In this document: in pieces, positions 38,323 through 50,817 of the stretch | How positions within the stretch are numbered: position 1 is the first letter of the stretch | How the letters are laid out: each line of letters starts with the position of its first letter | DNA from: Helopsaltes ochotensis | Taxonomy: Eukaryota > Chordata > Aves > Passeriformes > Locustellidae | Length of the DNA: 64,000 bases | Reading direction: 5' to 3' | NCBI GenBank assembly: GCA_013400155.1 | Contig: VXBM01001630.1 | Span: forward strand, 5,166 to 69,165 | Translations under genes and position numbers: made by a program | The notes under the pieces: generated by a model | What the model was told of the DNA's origin: nothing | What the model saw: the letters and a program-made list of their open reading frames with translations, nothing else | Databases searched by the model: none

Positions 38323-40738
38323 CCTCTGCTGACACCACCATCCCCACAGACTGACAATCAGCATTTAAACCCCAAAAGCCCAGGACAACACCACAATGTG
38401 TCAGGAAATACCAGCCACCACTGAATTCTGCCCTCAAAAATACAAAACACACAGAAAGCTCACAGTGACCCACGACACGTTTGCAGTCAGGTTAACACTG
38501 GCTCGTTCACTGACCAAGAGACAGAAAACAATTGAATGTTTGCATTATAAACCCCTCAGGGCACAGAAAACTCTGTCTGACAGGCAGTCCCGAGGCGTGC
38601 AGCCACTCCCAGCCCTGCTGGCCTCTGTGGTCCCTGGGGAAACCAAGACAAGGTGAACCTCAGAGGCCGCAGCCAGGGGAAGTGGCACGGGGAGGGAAGG
38701 GTAAAACCAACTGAAGCGATGCGTAAACACGGAGTATCTGCAACACAACCCGCACCTGCGGCCACCACCACACCTGCATCACCTCCTACGAGCGCACAGG
38801 CAAGCAGCAGAAAGCCCAGCACTGCTCCACCACCAACAGCAACGAGTCCTTCTCTTACCAACCGGCCCCCAGCTCGCCCCACCTGCGTGGATCCAGCCCA
38901 GGGAAGACGTTAAGACTCAAAAACCAAACGCTTGGGTTTAGAAGCAAGTCTGCTTTTTCTTTTTTTTTTTTTTGTTTAGACTAGAAAATGTACAGTTCCA
39001 TTTCATATGCAAGTGTGCACAGAGCTCGTTGCTTGTAGATACTGTCAGAGAAACTGAGAGAGTCTTTGCATTAAATTGTTAATTCTTCAAACATTGATAC
39101 ATTTTGCAATACACCAGTTAAATACCAAGATCTATGTGCATGCACTAGAGATATATGCATGTACACCTTAATGTTTAACAAAGACAGCAGATCCCCCCAG
39201 CCAGGGAGCGTTGGAGATACCAAAAATAGATTAAAAAGTTAGATTCTTTACCTGCCTTTGTTAAATACAGACTTTTGAGATTGCCTCCCCTCCTTTCCCC
39301 AGGATTCCCGTGCTCCCAGGGAGGCAGGTGGGCAGGAAGGCAGGAGCTGACCAGATTATCCCAGAACCAAAGAGAAGCACCTTAAAAAGTTCAAACTAAG
39401 CTTTAAAATGTCTTTAAAATGCCTTTTCCATCCTTACTGACACGGGGGCTGAGAAAGGGAAGAACATTTTCAACGGTTTTGTTTCATTTTGCTGAACTCC
39501 CAATGCATCTCCCACAGAAGGAGCCTGACATTTCCAACCACCCCACTGCCTTCCCAACTGCCTGGATCCTCTGAAGTTGGAATTCTGGCCCCTTTCTGCC
39601 TGGGAAAGCCATCCCAGCAGGTGCTACAGCAGGGAAGGGTGATCCTGGTGCTCTCACACTGCTTGGGGACCGGGCAAGGGAGTTCTGCTTTCAAGTTCTG
39701 CCCCGGAACTCGTGTGGGTCACCTGGAGCTTTTCAAGTAGTGTCATCTGCTTTGTCCCCATCCAGTCCCCTCCACTGCACATTGCTACATCTGCACATTT
39801 TCATATCTGCACAGCTGATGTAGCAAAGAGAGCTTTTCCTCTGACAAACGCTTCAACAGAGCCTGACTTGTACGATTCCAGTGACACTTTCAAACATACT
39901 TTTGTGCCTCTTCTTTGGTTAAGAAAGAAAAGATGCTTTTCCCTTTTTGACAGCTAAAGGTACTTCTGCCAGACCTGAATCAACCAGCAGAGCAGAGGAG
40001 AGCAGTGGGCAGGACCTGCAGCATCACCCAATCCAATGATGACCACAATAAAAGAGGAAAAATCCGTTTTCATTTGAAACTCTTTGGCCAATTTGTTCTG
40101 TTTGCCAGCCCTGGAATTCCGAGCTCAATCCGTGTGCCTCGATCCATTCCAGCCTCCTCCCTAATCAGAAAATCACGTGGCAAAATGAGCAATGGGCTGA
40201 AGAGAGAGTTTGTTTTATCAGGTAGTGGAGATCCGAGGTGTGATTGACGTTACGGCCGTACGGACACAGAGGGACGGGACCGCAGACACGGGCAGGGGCC
40301 CTGTCACAGATTAGTACTGCTGCCAACATACTGATTCAGCTTGCCACTGCTCTGAGCAGATTGCAATTAACCTAGGATTGAGGTATAAATATACACAAAT
40401 ATGTACAGTACACGTACAGGAGAAGAGTTCTGCGTTTGTAACATCGGCAACCTCAGAAAGGCCGGAGTCGATCGCCAGGCCGGCGGTTCGCTCGCCGATT
40501 TCCTGCAACACTGGAGCCAACAACTTCCACTAGAGAGGGCTACAATGGCATCAGAAAACTCTAAATTGAAAGCTCTTTCCTCTCGTTTCATCCTCCCCAC
40601 GCCCAAGGCCGGACTGCTCCGAGGGGCAGCTTGAAAAGAAGGTCGGTCACAGCTTTGAAGGCGTCCTCCGAGGAACCCGAACCAAAGTGGAGCCCCAAGG
40701 GCTGCTCTGCTCCTGTGCCTGCTCCCAGTTCCTGTCCC

Positions 40739-40764
40739 TGTGTGTGTGTGTGTGTGTGTGTGTG
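40739..40764. repeat. (TG)n microsatellite
   Basis: Twelve to thirteen TG units, about 115 bases beyond the ARL5A stop codon, so within the predicted 3' UTR. Confidence 0.95.
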
Positions 40765-40878
40765 CAGCTATGTAGAAAATACAGTTGCCATCAGTTCAGT
40801 ATAAATACATCCACCCCACCAATCTGCCACTGGAACAGCTCTGCCGCAGCAATGTCTGTGCAAAGAGGTCATTAAAAA

Positions 40879-40927
40879 TCATCTGATCTTCAGGCGGGAC
40901 ATCATCCACTCCAGTCCTTGGCACAGT
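40879..40927 (-). CDS. ARL5A: ARL5A exon 6 (C terminus and stop)
   Basis: Completes Gly164 and encodes LCQGLEWMMSRLKIR, then TGA at 40881-40879. Confidence 0.97.
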
Positions 40928-43900
40928 CTGGGAACACAAGAGAGAACATTTAGGGAGTGCAGGCACCTCTCAGGAGAACTCCAAGGGGAGCTCCACAGCC
41001 TCAAGTTAAATTCTTCCCAAGAACTCTGAGTCACTTCTGGAAACTCTTCAATCTAGATCTTACTGTGGCATCTATGGTGAGAGAATTTAGATCCCAGCTC
41101 TTCAAGACATGAAGTTCTCTCTAATTAGGATTATTCCTAATAAACCAGATTTCGGTTTGCCCCCACCTCACCCCACCCTCATGAAGCCCAAATGGTATCA
41201 AGGTATCACCTCTCTGTGAGGTGACATCGTGGGTTTGGGGTAAAGTTGGGGTTCTGAGCCCAAAAATCTTGTAAGTATCAAGATTATGAAGTGGTGAGGC
41301 CCTGGCACAGGTGCCCAGAGCAGCTGTGGCTGCCCCTGGATCCCTGGCAGTGCCCAAGGCAAGGCTGGACAGGGCTTGGAGCAGCCTGGGACAGTGGGAG
41401 GTGTCCCTGCCACGGCAGGGCTGGGATGGGATGATTTTAAGGTCCTTTCCAACCCAAACCATTCTGGGATTCTGTCACTCTTACTGACAGGGGAGGGATG
41501 CGTGTTAAACCCAAACAGCACAATAAAACCCCCAGAGGAATTCCAGATCCCGTGGGCACAAATCCCTCTTACCCCTCTCCAGTGAGAGCGCAGCAGGCCT
41601 GAATGTGCCACTGGTGATCCTTAATTGAAGTCAGCTTCAGGAACTGGGAGATCTCAGCTACTGTCATGCACTCCTTCACATCCTGCTTGTTAGCAAAGAT
41701 CAGCAATCCTGCTTTCTTCAAGTCCTGGGGAGAGAGGAGAGGAGGGAATGAGAGAGGCCAAGGATGGGACACCAAAGCAGGGAACCCAGAGCCCCAGCCA
41801 ACAATTCTCCAGAACAAAGTGCAGCAGGCTGACAGGAACTGCAGGAAATTCCCTGATCCAGCACACCAAACAGCCAATTCTTGCCGTGGATCAGGAGTAA
41901 AAAACTCAGGACAATGTTCTGCTGTGCTCCACCAGGATCAGAGCCCTGTGTACCCCTGTACCTGAGCAGCACTGATCATTTGGGGACAGTGACTCCAGGG
42001 ATAAGCTTATTTTACCTCAAATTGCTTGGAATTACATCAGGAAAGGGGTGTATTATTGAAAAACTTTCCCTTGGAAAGCAAAAAGGTGTTCCCAGGAAGC
42101 CAGGCCAGCTCAGGCACTCTCCTGTGTACAAGCAGCAAAATTAATTCCCAATTAATTCCCAAATAATCAACCGCTCCAGAAAATTGCTGGAACTGAGCTG
42201 CACAACTCGATTTTGCCTTAACAGCAACTCCATGGAACCGATTAGGAGAAAGAAAAGACTTTCAAGGAGCAAAGAAAAGCGATTTAAAATCAATATTTGA
42301 CTTTCATTGCTGCTCTCTCCCAACGTCACAGCCACGTCTGGAGAGGGAGCCTGGGAACATCCTGCCGGGCACAAAGGGCACATTCACGGCGAGGTGGCTC
42401 CCAAATCGCCTCCATTCTGCCCGCAATTCCAGACTTTCCCTGCGGCAACATCAGCTCGTTAACAACTTCATCTTCCTTTGGAGGTTAGGAAACAGAGGAT
42501 GCAGGGTTTTGTAACAGCCTGAAGGGTTCGGCTCTGCAATCCCAACCCTGGGCAGCAGCACTGAACCCCTCTGAGCCACATTTAACACTGCACAGCCTAA
42601 CCTGCTCTATTAGAATTTACCTTATTGACCATAATTTCAATTAAACATCAAAAATTAAAAAAAACCCCACAAAAATAAAAAACAAACAAAAAAAACCCCA
42701 AACAAAATAAAAAAAATATTAAAACTTGGAAGATCCTATGCAAAGCCCTTGTTTTTCCTCAAAGGAAATCCATAGGCAGGCTGTACCCTTCCTGCAGGCT
42801 CTCAAACTGTGGCTCTAGGTTAAATATAGATGTCGTATTTTAGGCTATCATGCCATCATTTTTATGCACCATTTTTTCTGTTGTTTTTTTGGTTTTTTTT
42901 TTTTATTCTGACGCTTCAATTTGGAAGCTGGGTGTCAGCTGGCACACCCTGATCCAGTTTGCATTCAGGTCATGCCACAGGTGCTGCCTGGCTTCTCCAT
43001 CAGCCCAGCTCAGGTTTAGACCCGAGCCAGGGCTCAGGTTTAAGGGCAGGGTCTTGACAATTCAGCAATTTCCACTCTGGAATTCCAAACGCTCACAGAG
43101 CAGTGGCTGCCACAGCCACGGGCTGAGGTTCCTTCAGTTTTAGAGCTGGGTGCTCTAACACACATTGTGAAGGTTGTAAAACCTCAGGCAACCATGAAGA
43201 TGTCAAAAATAATTATTAAATTATTGCAGGAAACCGTAGGGTTTTAAAGGCTGTAATTCAGATATTAACATGGATTGAAGTATAAAACCCACAGATGTCC
43301 CTGACAGGTCCCAACTGCTTTTTCACTGGAGCACTGTGGCAGGCTACTTCTGTAATTTAGTATTAATTAACAGCTTTATTGGGAGTTTCACAGAAGTCAG
43401 TGCAGCAGGGACAAGGCAGTTCAGGGTGTAAATCTGCCTCCCTTGGCGTGTAGCAGCCAGATAATTAAAATAAAGATTAAAATAAAGATTAAAATAAAGG
43501 TTAGAGACACAGGGTGCACTCACCTCGTGTGCTAACATTTTATACAGCTCTTCTTTAGTCACAGAAATCCTCTCTCTGTCTGTGCTGTCCACCACTACTA
43601 TCACAAACTGCAAAAAGGGAGAGTTATTAGGCAGAGAAACTCCTGCTGCTCCCACTCCTACTCCCACCCCTTTATCCAGGTGGATTATCAGACACCATCC
43701 CTGTTCCCAAAGCTTCCCTCCAGCCCCAGTAATCCCACAAGCCTGGGGTTATTCCCAACCTCTGCTGTGCTTTGGCTACAAAGGCAGCTCTGACACAACT
43801 TTTCACTTTCTGTTCTCCATTTTTCAGTGAAAAATTCATATTGAAAGCAAGAAATTTTTCTTGTAATCCCAGATCTGGTTTTGTTCTCTGCTTGGTGTAA

Positions 43901-46900
43901 CTGAGGCACCACACAGATCCCTCAAATAATTTGTTGCAGCCTGTAAAACAAAGTGCATCAGCTTCCTTTGTCTAGGTCAAGAACTAACAGGCAAATAGAC
44001 ATTTGCACGGGATTAAAGAAGTCCTGAAGCTCCAAACTCCAAGAACACACTCCCAGCTTCATTTAGGCTGGAAAAGAACTTTCAGGAGTCACAGCACCTC
44101 ACCAGGATACACTGGAGAACAAAGTTAATTACTGTGACAATTGTATTTAACCATACAAAGCATTATTTATATAATATGAATAACTGTATTGAAATTGTAT
44201 TTGATAGCACACATGAAACCCTATGATTTAAAGCATTATTTTTATGAAGTTGTGTGCTTGATAAAACTCATATACATATATATATTTTATATACATATGG
44301 GTGTGTGTACTGCCACTCAAGAGTTCTGAGAACTCCTGGGGGGTGTTTAAGCTGCTGGTGCCAGGAGCTTGTGAGACAGAGCTGCCAACGTTTTGGAGGA
44401 AAACCTTTGGGCTGTCGGGCAGGTTTTGGAGGAGCCACTGCAGAGAGAGCGAGCACGGAGACACCGGGGGGGATGTGCAATTCCCAGAGGGAGCGGGAGC
44501 CACAAAGCCCAGCCCCAAAGGCCGAGCAGAGGCAGCAGAGGCAGCCCCAAAGCCGTGCCCGGCCCCATACCTCGGTGTTGGTGTAGTAGGTGTTCCAGGA
44601 GGAGCGCAGGGACTCCTGGCCCCCGATGTCCCACATCAGGAAGCGCGTGTTGTTCACCACGATCTCCTCCACGTTGCTGCCGATGGTGGGAGAGGTGTGA
44701 ACCACCTCGTTCATGGAGCTGCACAGGGAACAGGGACAGGGACACAGGGCAGTCACCCGGGGCGAGCCAGGAAACTGCACCTCAGGGGGGTTCTCGGGCA
44801 AAGAACCTCAGCCAACTCTCCCTGGGCAGCCAGGACAAGGTTTGATGGGGGAAGGCGCAGAATCGTAAATAAAAACAGCAATAAAAATGACTCGGTGAAC
44901 TGAATAATAATCAAATTATAGAGCTGAGAGAGCACTCGTGAACAAAATGTGTTATAATTAATTCAGTCATGGAGCTGAGAGAATTTTTGCTTCAGAAGCT
45001 TCTGGGAGCACTCAGCTCTCCTTTCTCCAGGCCCATTTTGGCTCACATGGGACAGAGCAGTTGTTTTGCTTCAAGAATGTGGTTAAGCCACAAGATTTCA
45101 GGAAAACAACAACTCATCCTCCAGCTCCACCAGAAACATTTCACCCGCTCCATCCCAGGGCAGGCCACTAAAACCAGATTTTCTTCACAATGTTCCTAAC
45201 TTCCTCCTCTCCTCCCCTCAGCACAGTCCAATACACAACTTTTTGGAGACAAATGCAGCCATTAAATATTTCAAATATATTGTTCAGAGATAGCTGAGTG
45301 TGACACTGTCACTGAGAACACCACTTGCACATCAAACAACCAAATGTGTGCTCTGCATTCTCCTAAAGTTCAGCCAAGTTAAACTCTACTGTAACGGGCA
45401 AAAAAATTAACAGTAGCTCCAAGGCAAACCATCTGTGTTCAAAAGAACTTAATTATTTTTTCTTCTGATCATCCTGATATAGCTTTTCATTTTGTATGAA
45501 CCTTTTTGAAGTTCCAGCAGAGCTTTTAGTTAAAGTGACAGCAATTGGAGACTTGTAGTGGTGCTGGAATATTTCCTGAAGAGGATACAGAGAGCCAAGG
45601 AGATAAGGGGGTGGTGCAGGGCTCTGAAAAGCAATCCCAGTTACCCTGGGCCAGTGCAAGGAGAGCTGAGTGTGAGAATGGGAGAAAAGGAAGTGTCTGG
45701 AGGAGTTAAAATGGCATCTGCAAAGATGGGGTAGGGTCAAGGAGAAGTCAGGCAGGAGAAGGAGAGAGCTGGGAAAGTCCTGGGGAGTTAAAGTGGGTAC
45801 AAGGAAAAAGGAGACATACAGAGATCTCTATGAGAGGGAAAAGAAAACACTGAAACTGCAGAAATAAGGGGAAGAACGAGACATTTGTGGAGGAAGTGGA
45901 TTACAAAGCACCAAGGATGGCCCTCGGCTGCAGCAGTTCCCAGTCTTAAGAAATACCTTTCATTCTGTTGGTGCTTTTTAACATCTCTCATCCCCTCTAT
46001 ACATCACCATCACCTTCACCCTTTCACTCTCCCTGCAGCCTGGCAGGGCACCAGCAGCCAGAAATGTCTTGGAAAAGGCAAAGCAGGTCGGAATGTGACA
46101 AACCCCAACCGCTTGCAGAAAGCCAATTTTAAATGTGGGATTGGAGCAGCACGGCCACATGGTTTAACAGGAATTATTTCTGACTCAGGAACGCTCCTCA
46201 GAGCCACAGCAATGCACACGTGGGAAAGGGCCAATCTGGCCCCAGCACAAACAGACCTTGAGCTGCTTGTGCCACCCAGCAGCTTCCAAGCCTGTGGACA
46301 GATTGGTGTCCTCTTATCAAACTGCAGCTGAGGGACTGAGATATGGAGCTCATTCAAGCTCCATGTAAACCAGGAGCAAGGTTAACACGAGGCAAACACC
46401 AACCAATGCTGCTGGTGAAGGCAGAAGGCGCAGGACAGCACGGAGGTGTTGTCCTGGGTTTGTGCTGGCATCAGCCTTCCTCCTTCACCCCATCCCACAA
46501 ACGACACCGAATTCATCTCAGCACTGGGGCACGAGGCAAGGCAGGCAGAGGTGCTTTGCCACTCCCAGAATGATTTGCCTGCAGTTTAAACCTGTGCCGT
46601 GGCTCAGTTTTGCACCAGTGTCCCACTACCATTCTATGGGGCTGGCAGAGAGCCGAGGCCGTGACACCAAGGGCGGCTGGGAGTGCGTGGTAACAGCAGG
46701 TGATGTGATCCAAACCCCTCTGGAACAAAACCTCATTCATCCAGCAGGCACAGCAGAGCCCTCTCCAAACTCCAGCCACCCGCTGCCACCTGGGGAGCTC
46801 TGAGCAAAACCACCCGGGGCCACCTAACACACCTGGGAATACCCCGAGGAACCCGCAGGTCCTACTTACAATTGGTACAGAATGGTCGTTTTCCCTGCAT

Positions 46901-48719
46901 TGTCCAGGCCCACAATGATCACTTTGTGCTCTGCAATGAAAACAGCACGGGTAAGTCACAGCTGCCGGCTCTGCAGCAAGGTCAGGGCCACGTTTGCCAC
47001 TGGTTTCCTGAGCCAGCTCCAGGTGCCGTGGCCAGGTGTGCTCGTGGGCCAGCCCAGGAAGTTTGAGTGGGCAGGTGCTGCTCTGGGCAGAGCAATCTCT
47101 TCCCCTCTGAAGGAACCCTTCCTGAGAGATTTCAGAAGGGTGTTTTCCATCTCTGACTGCAGGCAGGGATCCTCTCCCCAGCTCCTGCGGGGTTTTGCAG
47201 CCTGTATCCAACTCCATTCCCAGCCAGGACAGCTCTCAGCTGCACTTCCCCTTCATCCAGGCAGCATCGTGATGTCTTTGCCAAGAACGGGTAAAACCCA
47301 ACCAGGCTGGTTTGCAGTGTGAGCCCTGTGCCCTCCTTTCCTCCTGGGGAACAGAGCTGCCCTCAAACATTTCACAGGACACATTCTCCCAGTTTGGTCT
47401 TGGACAAGTCACCAGGTGCTCCACAACCCACCTCGGACATTCTGGGGCTCAATGCCCCCATCAATCCTTGATTCCCTTCAGCACCTCCTCTCCTGTGCAT
47501 CACAAAAGTCCCTGGGAGCTCTACAACCGGTGATGCCAAGCACACCCAAATTTATGATTTCCACTCTGGGTGAGCACAGCCAGCTCTCAGCTCTGTTACA
47601 CAACTTCCACTTGCACAACCAAGCAGGACCAGTCAAGTAAAGGCTTGGTGAGAAGGGGGTTTCTCCCCTCCTTCCCCGTGTTCCTCAAGGGCAACAAAAA
47701 GCCATTAAAAACATGCCCAAACTGCAGACACTGAGCTCAACCCCTGCCAGCAAACTCCACTCACACTGATTTATCCCAGAGGAGAGGGAGGGGACCGGGG
47801 CCAGGTAAGCGGGGGTTTCTCAGGTCTGACTTTATCAATATTGTGTGGTTTTGCAGAGTTGTCTTTTATGCCATCCGATACAAATTCCAGCTTTAATAAC
47901 TTTGCATAACTGCACAATATTGTGAAAGTGTCTGCTTACCTGACCCCACATAACTAGGAACTTTTGTTTCAGGTGGGATGCTGCCAGCATAGTGGATGTT
48001 AGGAAATCGGTTGGAACAGAAGGTCAGAGGTGGGGCTGGATGCTACAAGACAAAAATATTTTGTTGTATTTGCACTACGCATTAACGGGGACGTAACCGG
48101 GACTTTCAACGAGCGGGTGTCAGAGTCCCGAGGTTCACTCAAAACCGAATTCCACGGACCTCAGAAACATGGAAAGAGCATCAGCAGGTGTTTTGCAGTT
48201 AAAGTCACAACTCTCATGAACACCCTGCTGTAGGCGTTAAAAATCCCAGAATCTCGGAATGGTTTGGGTTGGAAGAGAAATTAAAGATCATCCAGTGCCA
48301 CCGCCCTGCCATGGGCAGGGACACCTTCCACTATCCCGGGGTGCTGCAAGCCCCAATGTCCCACCTGGCCTGGGACACTTCCACAACTGAAGCTATAAAT
48401 AACATTTACTCCAGGAGCCAGCCAGATATCGAGGTTTGCCACTTAAACCCACACTCCGCCGACAGGCAGACGAGCCCACCCGCCCCGCCGCGCCACGGCC
48501 GCGCTCCTCCGGCACACGTTAATAATTTAACAGGCGGCTGTCAGGAAATGGGCATTCCAGTAATTGAAAGAAAGGGAAAAAAAAAAAAAAAGGTTGAAGC
48601 CCCGAGTTCCAGGAGCCCGCCCGGCCGCCCCGGAGCGGGTGTGGGTCCCTCCCGGCTCGCCCCCGGGCCTCACCCTGGTGGTTGAAGAGCCTCCATATCC
48701 TGGTGAAGAGGATCCCCAT
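40879..48719 (-). CDS. ARL5A: ADP-ribosylation factor-like GTPase 5A, complete (6 exons)
   Basis: Arl5 GTPases sit on the trans-Golgi and recruit the GARP tether for endosome-to-Golgi traffic. Joining 48674-48719, 46870-46930, 44571-44718, 43524-43607, 41573-41724 and 40879-40927 gives 540 nt, 179 codons plus TGA, the family's usual length. Visible motifs: Gly2 for myristoylation, P-loop GLDNAGKT at 23-30, switch I Thr47, WDIGGQ at 65-70, NKQD at 125-128. The protein matches human ARL5A as I recall it, with only conservative changes such as Lys for Arg in ISVTKEEL. ARL5B is the near paralogue; synteny with NEB and CACNB4 favours ARL5A. Confidence 0.97.
41289..41476 (+). mobile_element. CR1 copy in ARL5A intron 5
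   Basis: From GTGAGGCCCTGGCACAGGTG to CAACCCAAACCATTCTGGGA with a TTCTGTCAC tail. About 100 bases from the donor of exon 5. Confidence 0.93.
41573..41724 (-). CDS. ARL5A: ARL5A exon 5 (NKQD)
   Basis: 152 nt from DLKKAGLLIFANKQDVKE to CCALTGEG. Holds the guanine-specificity motif NKQD and the CAL-type G5 motif. Confidence 0.97.
42650..42720. repeat. A-rich low-complexity tract
   Basis: Runs of A broken by CCCC and C, in ARL5A intron 4. The rest of this intron (41725-43523) holds nothing else I recognise, and the same is true of 43608-44570, where only an AT-rich alternating stretch near 44,262-44,300 stands out. Confidence 0.8.
43524..43607 (-). CDS. ARL5A: ARL5A exon 4
   Basis: 84 nt, phase 0 at both ends, reading FVIVVVDSTDRERISVTKEE and ending MLAHE. 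Confidence 0.97.
44571..44718 (-). CDS. ARL5A: ARL5A exon 3 (switch regions)
   Basis: 148 nt, from SMNEVVHTSPTIGSNVEE to NTYYTNTE, with the switch I threonine and the WDIGGQ switch II motif. Its third positions are unusually GC-rich compared with the other ARL5A exons. Confidence 0.97.
44719..46869 (-). other. ARL5A: ARL5A intron 2
   Basis: Bounded by a GTAAGT donor and a CTGTGCAG acceptor. No repeat, RNA gene or extra exon was recognised; open stretches on both strands in 46,000-46,800 have no coding character. Confidence 0.8.
46870..46930 (-). CDS. ARL5A: ARL5A exon 2 (P-loop)
   Basis: 61 nt encoding [21 protein letters not shown], split at both ends. Carries the nucleotide-binding P-loop. 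Acceptor ATTGCAG, donor GTAAGT. Confidence 0.97.
46931..48673 (-). other. ARL5A: ARL5A intron 1
   Basis: Contains the CR1 copy at 48244 and a poly(A) tract at about 48,577-48,591 near the exon 1 donor. No further exon recognised. Confidence 0.8.
48244..48384 (-). mobile_element. CR1 fragment, reverse
   Basis: From ATCCCAGAATCTCGGAATGG through TTTGGGTTGGAAGAGAAATT to CTGGCCTGGGACACTTCCA. Confidence 0.92.
48674..48719 (-). CDS. ARL5A: ARL5A coding exon 1
   Basis: Encodes MGILFTRIWRLFNHQ plus the first base of Glu16; donor CAGG|GTGAGG. The start is the first ATG of the family-typical N terminus. The 5' UTR above it is GC-rich and enters the gap at 48756. Confidence 0.97.
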
Positions 48720-48755
48720 CGTCGGCCGGGCGCTCCGGGCCTCGCCGGCCGCGGC

Positions 48756-49200
48756 NNNNNNNNNNNNNNNNNNNNNNNNNNNNNNNNNNNNNNNNNNNNN
48801 NNNNNNNNNNNNNNNNNNNNNNNNNNNNNNNNNNNNNNNNNNNNNNNNNNNNNNNNNNNNNNNNNNNNNNNNNNNNNNNNNNNNNNNNNNNNNNNNNNNN
48901 NNNNNNNNNNNNNNNNNNNNNNNNNNNNNNNNNNNNNNNNNNNNNNNNNNNNNNNNNNNNNNNNNNNNNNNNNNNNNNNNNNNNNNNNNNNNNNNNNNNN
49001 NNNNNNNNNNNNNNNNNNNNNNNNNNNNNNNNNNNNNNNNNNNNNNNNNNNNNNNNNNNNNNNNNNNNNNNNNNNNNNNNNNNNNNNNNNNNNNNNNNNN
49101 NNNNNNNNNNNNNNNNNNNNNNNNNNNNNNNNNNNNNNNNNNNNNNNNNNNNNNNNNNNNNNNNNNNNNNNNNNNNNNNNNNNNNNNNNNNNNNNNNNNN
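48756..49200. other. Assembly gap over ARL5A 5' UTR and promoter (445 N)
   Basis: Begins 36 bases above the ARL5A start codon in CpG-dense sequence and ends in a GC-rich minisatellite, so the promoter of ARL5A cannot be read. Confidence 1.
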
Positions 49201-49300
49201 GCCCCGAGCCGCCGAGGGCTTTGGGCATGGGGAGCCCCGAGCCGCCGAGGGCTTTGGGCATGGGGAGCCCCGAGCCGCCGAGGGCTTTGGGCATGGGGGA
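49201..49300. repeat. 33-bp GC-rich minisatellite at gap edge
   Basis: Three tandem copies of GCCCCGAGCCGCCGAGGGCT then TTGGGCATGGGGA, 33 bases each, the first two identical. The array continues into the gap. Confidence 0.97.
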
Positions 49301-49881
49301 GCCCGGAGCCCATCCCGGCGCACCCCGCTGCCACGGGCGCCTCCCGATTCAGCCGTGCCGGGGCCTCGCCGCCCTCCCAGCGAGGGATTTGTGTCCGGTA
49401 CCGCACTGAGATCACCGCTTCCCCTCAGGTTTAAACCGTTCCTCCATGTCCTGCCCCTCCAGCCCTTGTCCCCAGTCCCTCTCCTGGAGCCCCTTTTGGC
49501 ACTGCTTTCCCAGAAGGTTTCCCCGATCCTTCTCTTCCCCAGGTGAACACCCCCAGCCTTCCCAGCCTGGCTGCAGTTCATGAGGAAACTCCGTTCACTT
49601 TGCCCTACTAAAACTTGGTGCTCTGAGGGAAACCCGGGATTGACGTGGGTGAAGTTGCTCCCCGGTAGCTGGGGGTGAGTTTGCACAAGGGCACTTCTGG
49701 CACTCTCAGATCTGCCCAGAGCCGCCTCTTCTTCGAGGTAAATTTCTCTGTCCAAACCCTCCACTGAGTTTAAATCCTCAGGGATTTGAAACTCCCAGGC
49801 AATAATGAGGTTGTGTTAGTGCCTGAGACATGGGGTATTTGCCCTCTCACTTGTCCTGTGCTGACACCTAATTCCTTCCCC

Positions 49882-49966
49882 CGCCGTGGGCAGGGACAAC
49901 TTCCACTGTGCCAGGTTTGCTCCAAGCCCCGTCCAGCCTGGCCTGGGACACTGCCAGGGATGGGAC
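49882..49966 (-). mobile_element. CR1 fragment, reverse
   Basis: CGTGGGCAGGGACAACTTCC then CCAGCCTGGCCTGGGACACT. Between ARL5A and CACNB4; 49,300-49,880 and 49,970-50,815 show nothing else I recognise. Confidence 0.8.
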
Positions 49967-50817
49967 ATGAAATCTTTCTTACTCCAGAGGTTTTTCATCT
50001 TTCCTTCACGCAGGTTTTATTCCCCCAGCAGCTTCTGACATTTAATTCACCCTGCTGGTCCAGAACCGAAGCAGCAAGGCCAGAGTAATCTCTAATTTTC
50101 TGTGTCCAGAGACTTTTGTGTTTCCTGTTGCTCTGGAGGGGAATTTATGGCCCTGAACAGTTTAAGAGCAATATCCTGATAATCCACGGTGCCAGTCCAT
50201 CCCGGTGTCACAGCTGTGGGCCCTGGCAGCACACAGGGAAAACGAAGCAGCTCCTCCGGTGGAATAAAACATTCCCCAAGTTCAGCATCCAGCCTGCAAT
50301 GGCATTAATTATTCATTAGCTGTCAATTATCCCCTTTCTGCCGGTCCTCAGCTTGGAATTTCAGAAGCACTCGGGGTTCTTTTCTGTTCTCAGCTCTCCT
50401 GGGCTCGGGGCAGGGTTCGGTGGCTGCACAGCTGTGCGAGAGTTCCCGGAGTTCAACTAAACCGCTTATTCTGATTATTCAAATAAAAAACTCTGAGGTT
50501 TCCCCCCGTGTCATTTTTGTTTGGGTTTTTTTTCCTACGGCAGCCTGGTTGAACCTGGATGGTACTGCTGGTTTTTATGGACTAAGCTGGACTTCCCAGT
50601 GCTGCTGGAAGCTTTCTAGGGAAGCGTTCCAGTGGGCAGGGCTGGGCACAGCCTCGCAATTCCCTCCTGGAAATCTGGGAGGGCTTTTTCAGGTCGTGTA
50701 CTTTTTGTTCCAGGCAGCTGTAACTCAGACAGGGTCAGGGAGTCTGTGCTGGGGAAGTGCTTCGGATGCCAACAGGATTTCACCATGGAAATGCTTCTGT
50801 GCAGGAAAAAACCCGAA

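Larger units (their letters stand above)
35305..40878 (-). other. ARL5A: Probable ARL5A 3' UTR and flanking DNA
   Basis: Over 5 kb below the ARL5A stop with no CR1 copy that I could find, unlike the DNA on either side, which fits a long UTR under constraint. The minus strand has TGTACATA at 40407-40400, a Pumilio-type UGUANAUA element, close to the stop. Simple repeats lie at 36222-36237 (GA), 37757-37773 (T) and 40739-40764 (TG). The 3' end is not fixed. Confidence 0.45.

Noticed and set aside
38653..38985. Open Pro/Ser-rich and Cys/His-containing frames on the plus strand
   Set aside because: Three frames are open at once, which reflects composition. No family is recognised, there is no convincing acceptor after the in-frame stop near 38,727, and the place fits the ARL5A 3' UTR.
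46513..47217. 234-codon minus-strand open frame in ARL5A introns 1-2
   Set aside because: It runs across ARL5A exon 2 in a different frame and shows no conserved motif; GC-rich intron sequence explains it.
48564..49764. Very long open frames on both strands near ARL5A exon 1
   Set aside because: They depend on reading through 445 N and a GC-rich repeat whose unit length is a multiple of three.
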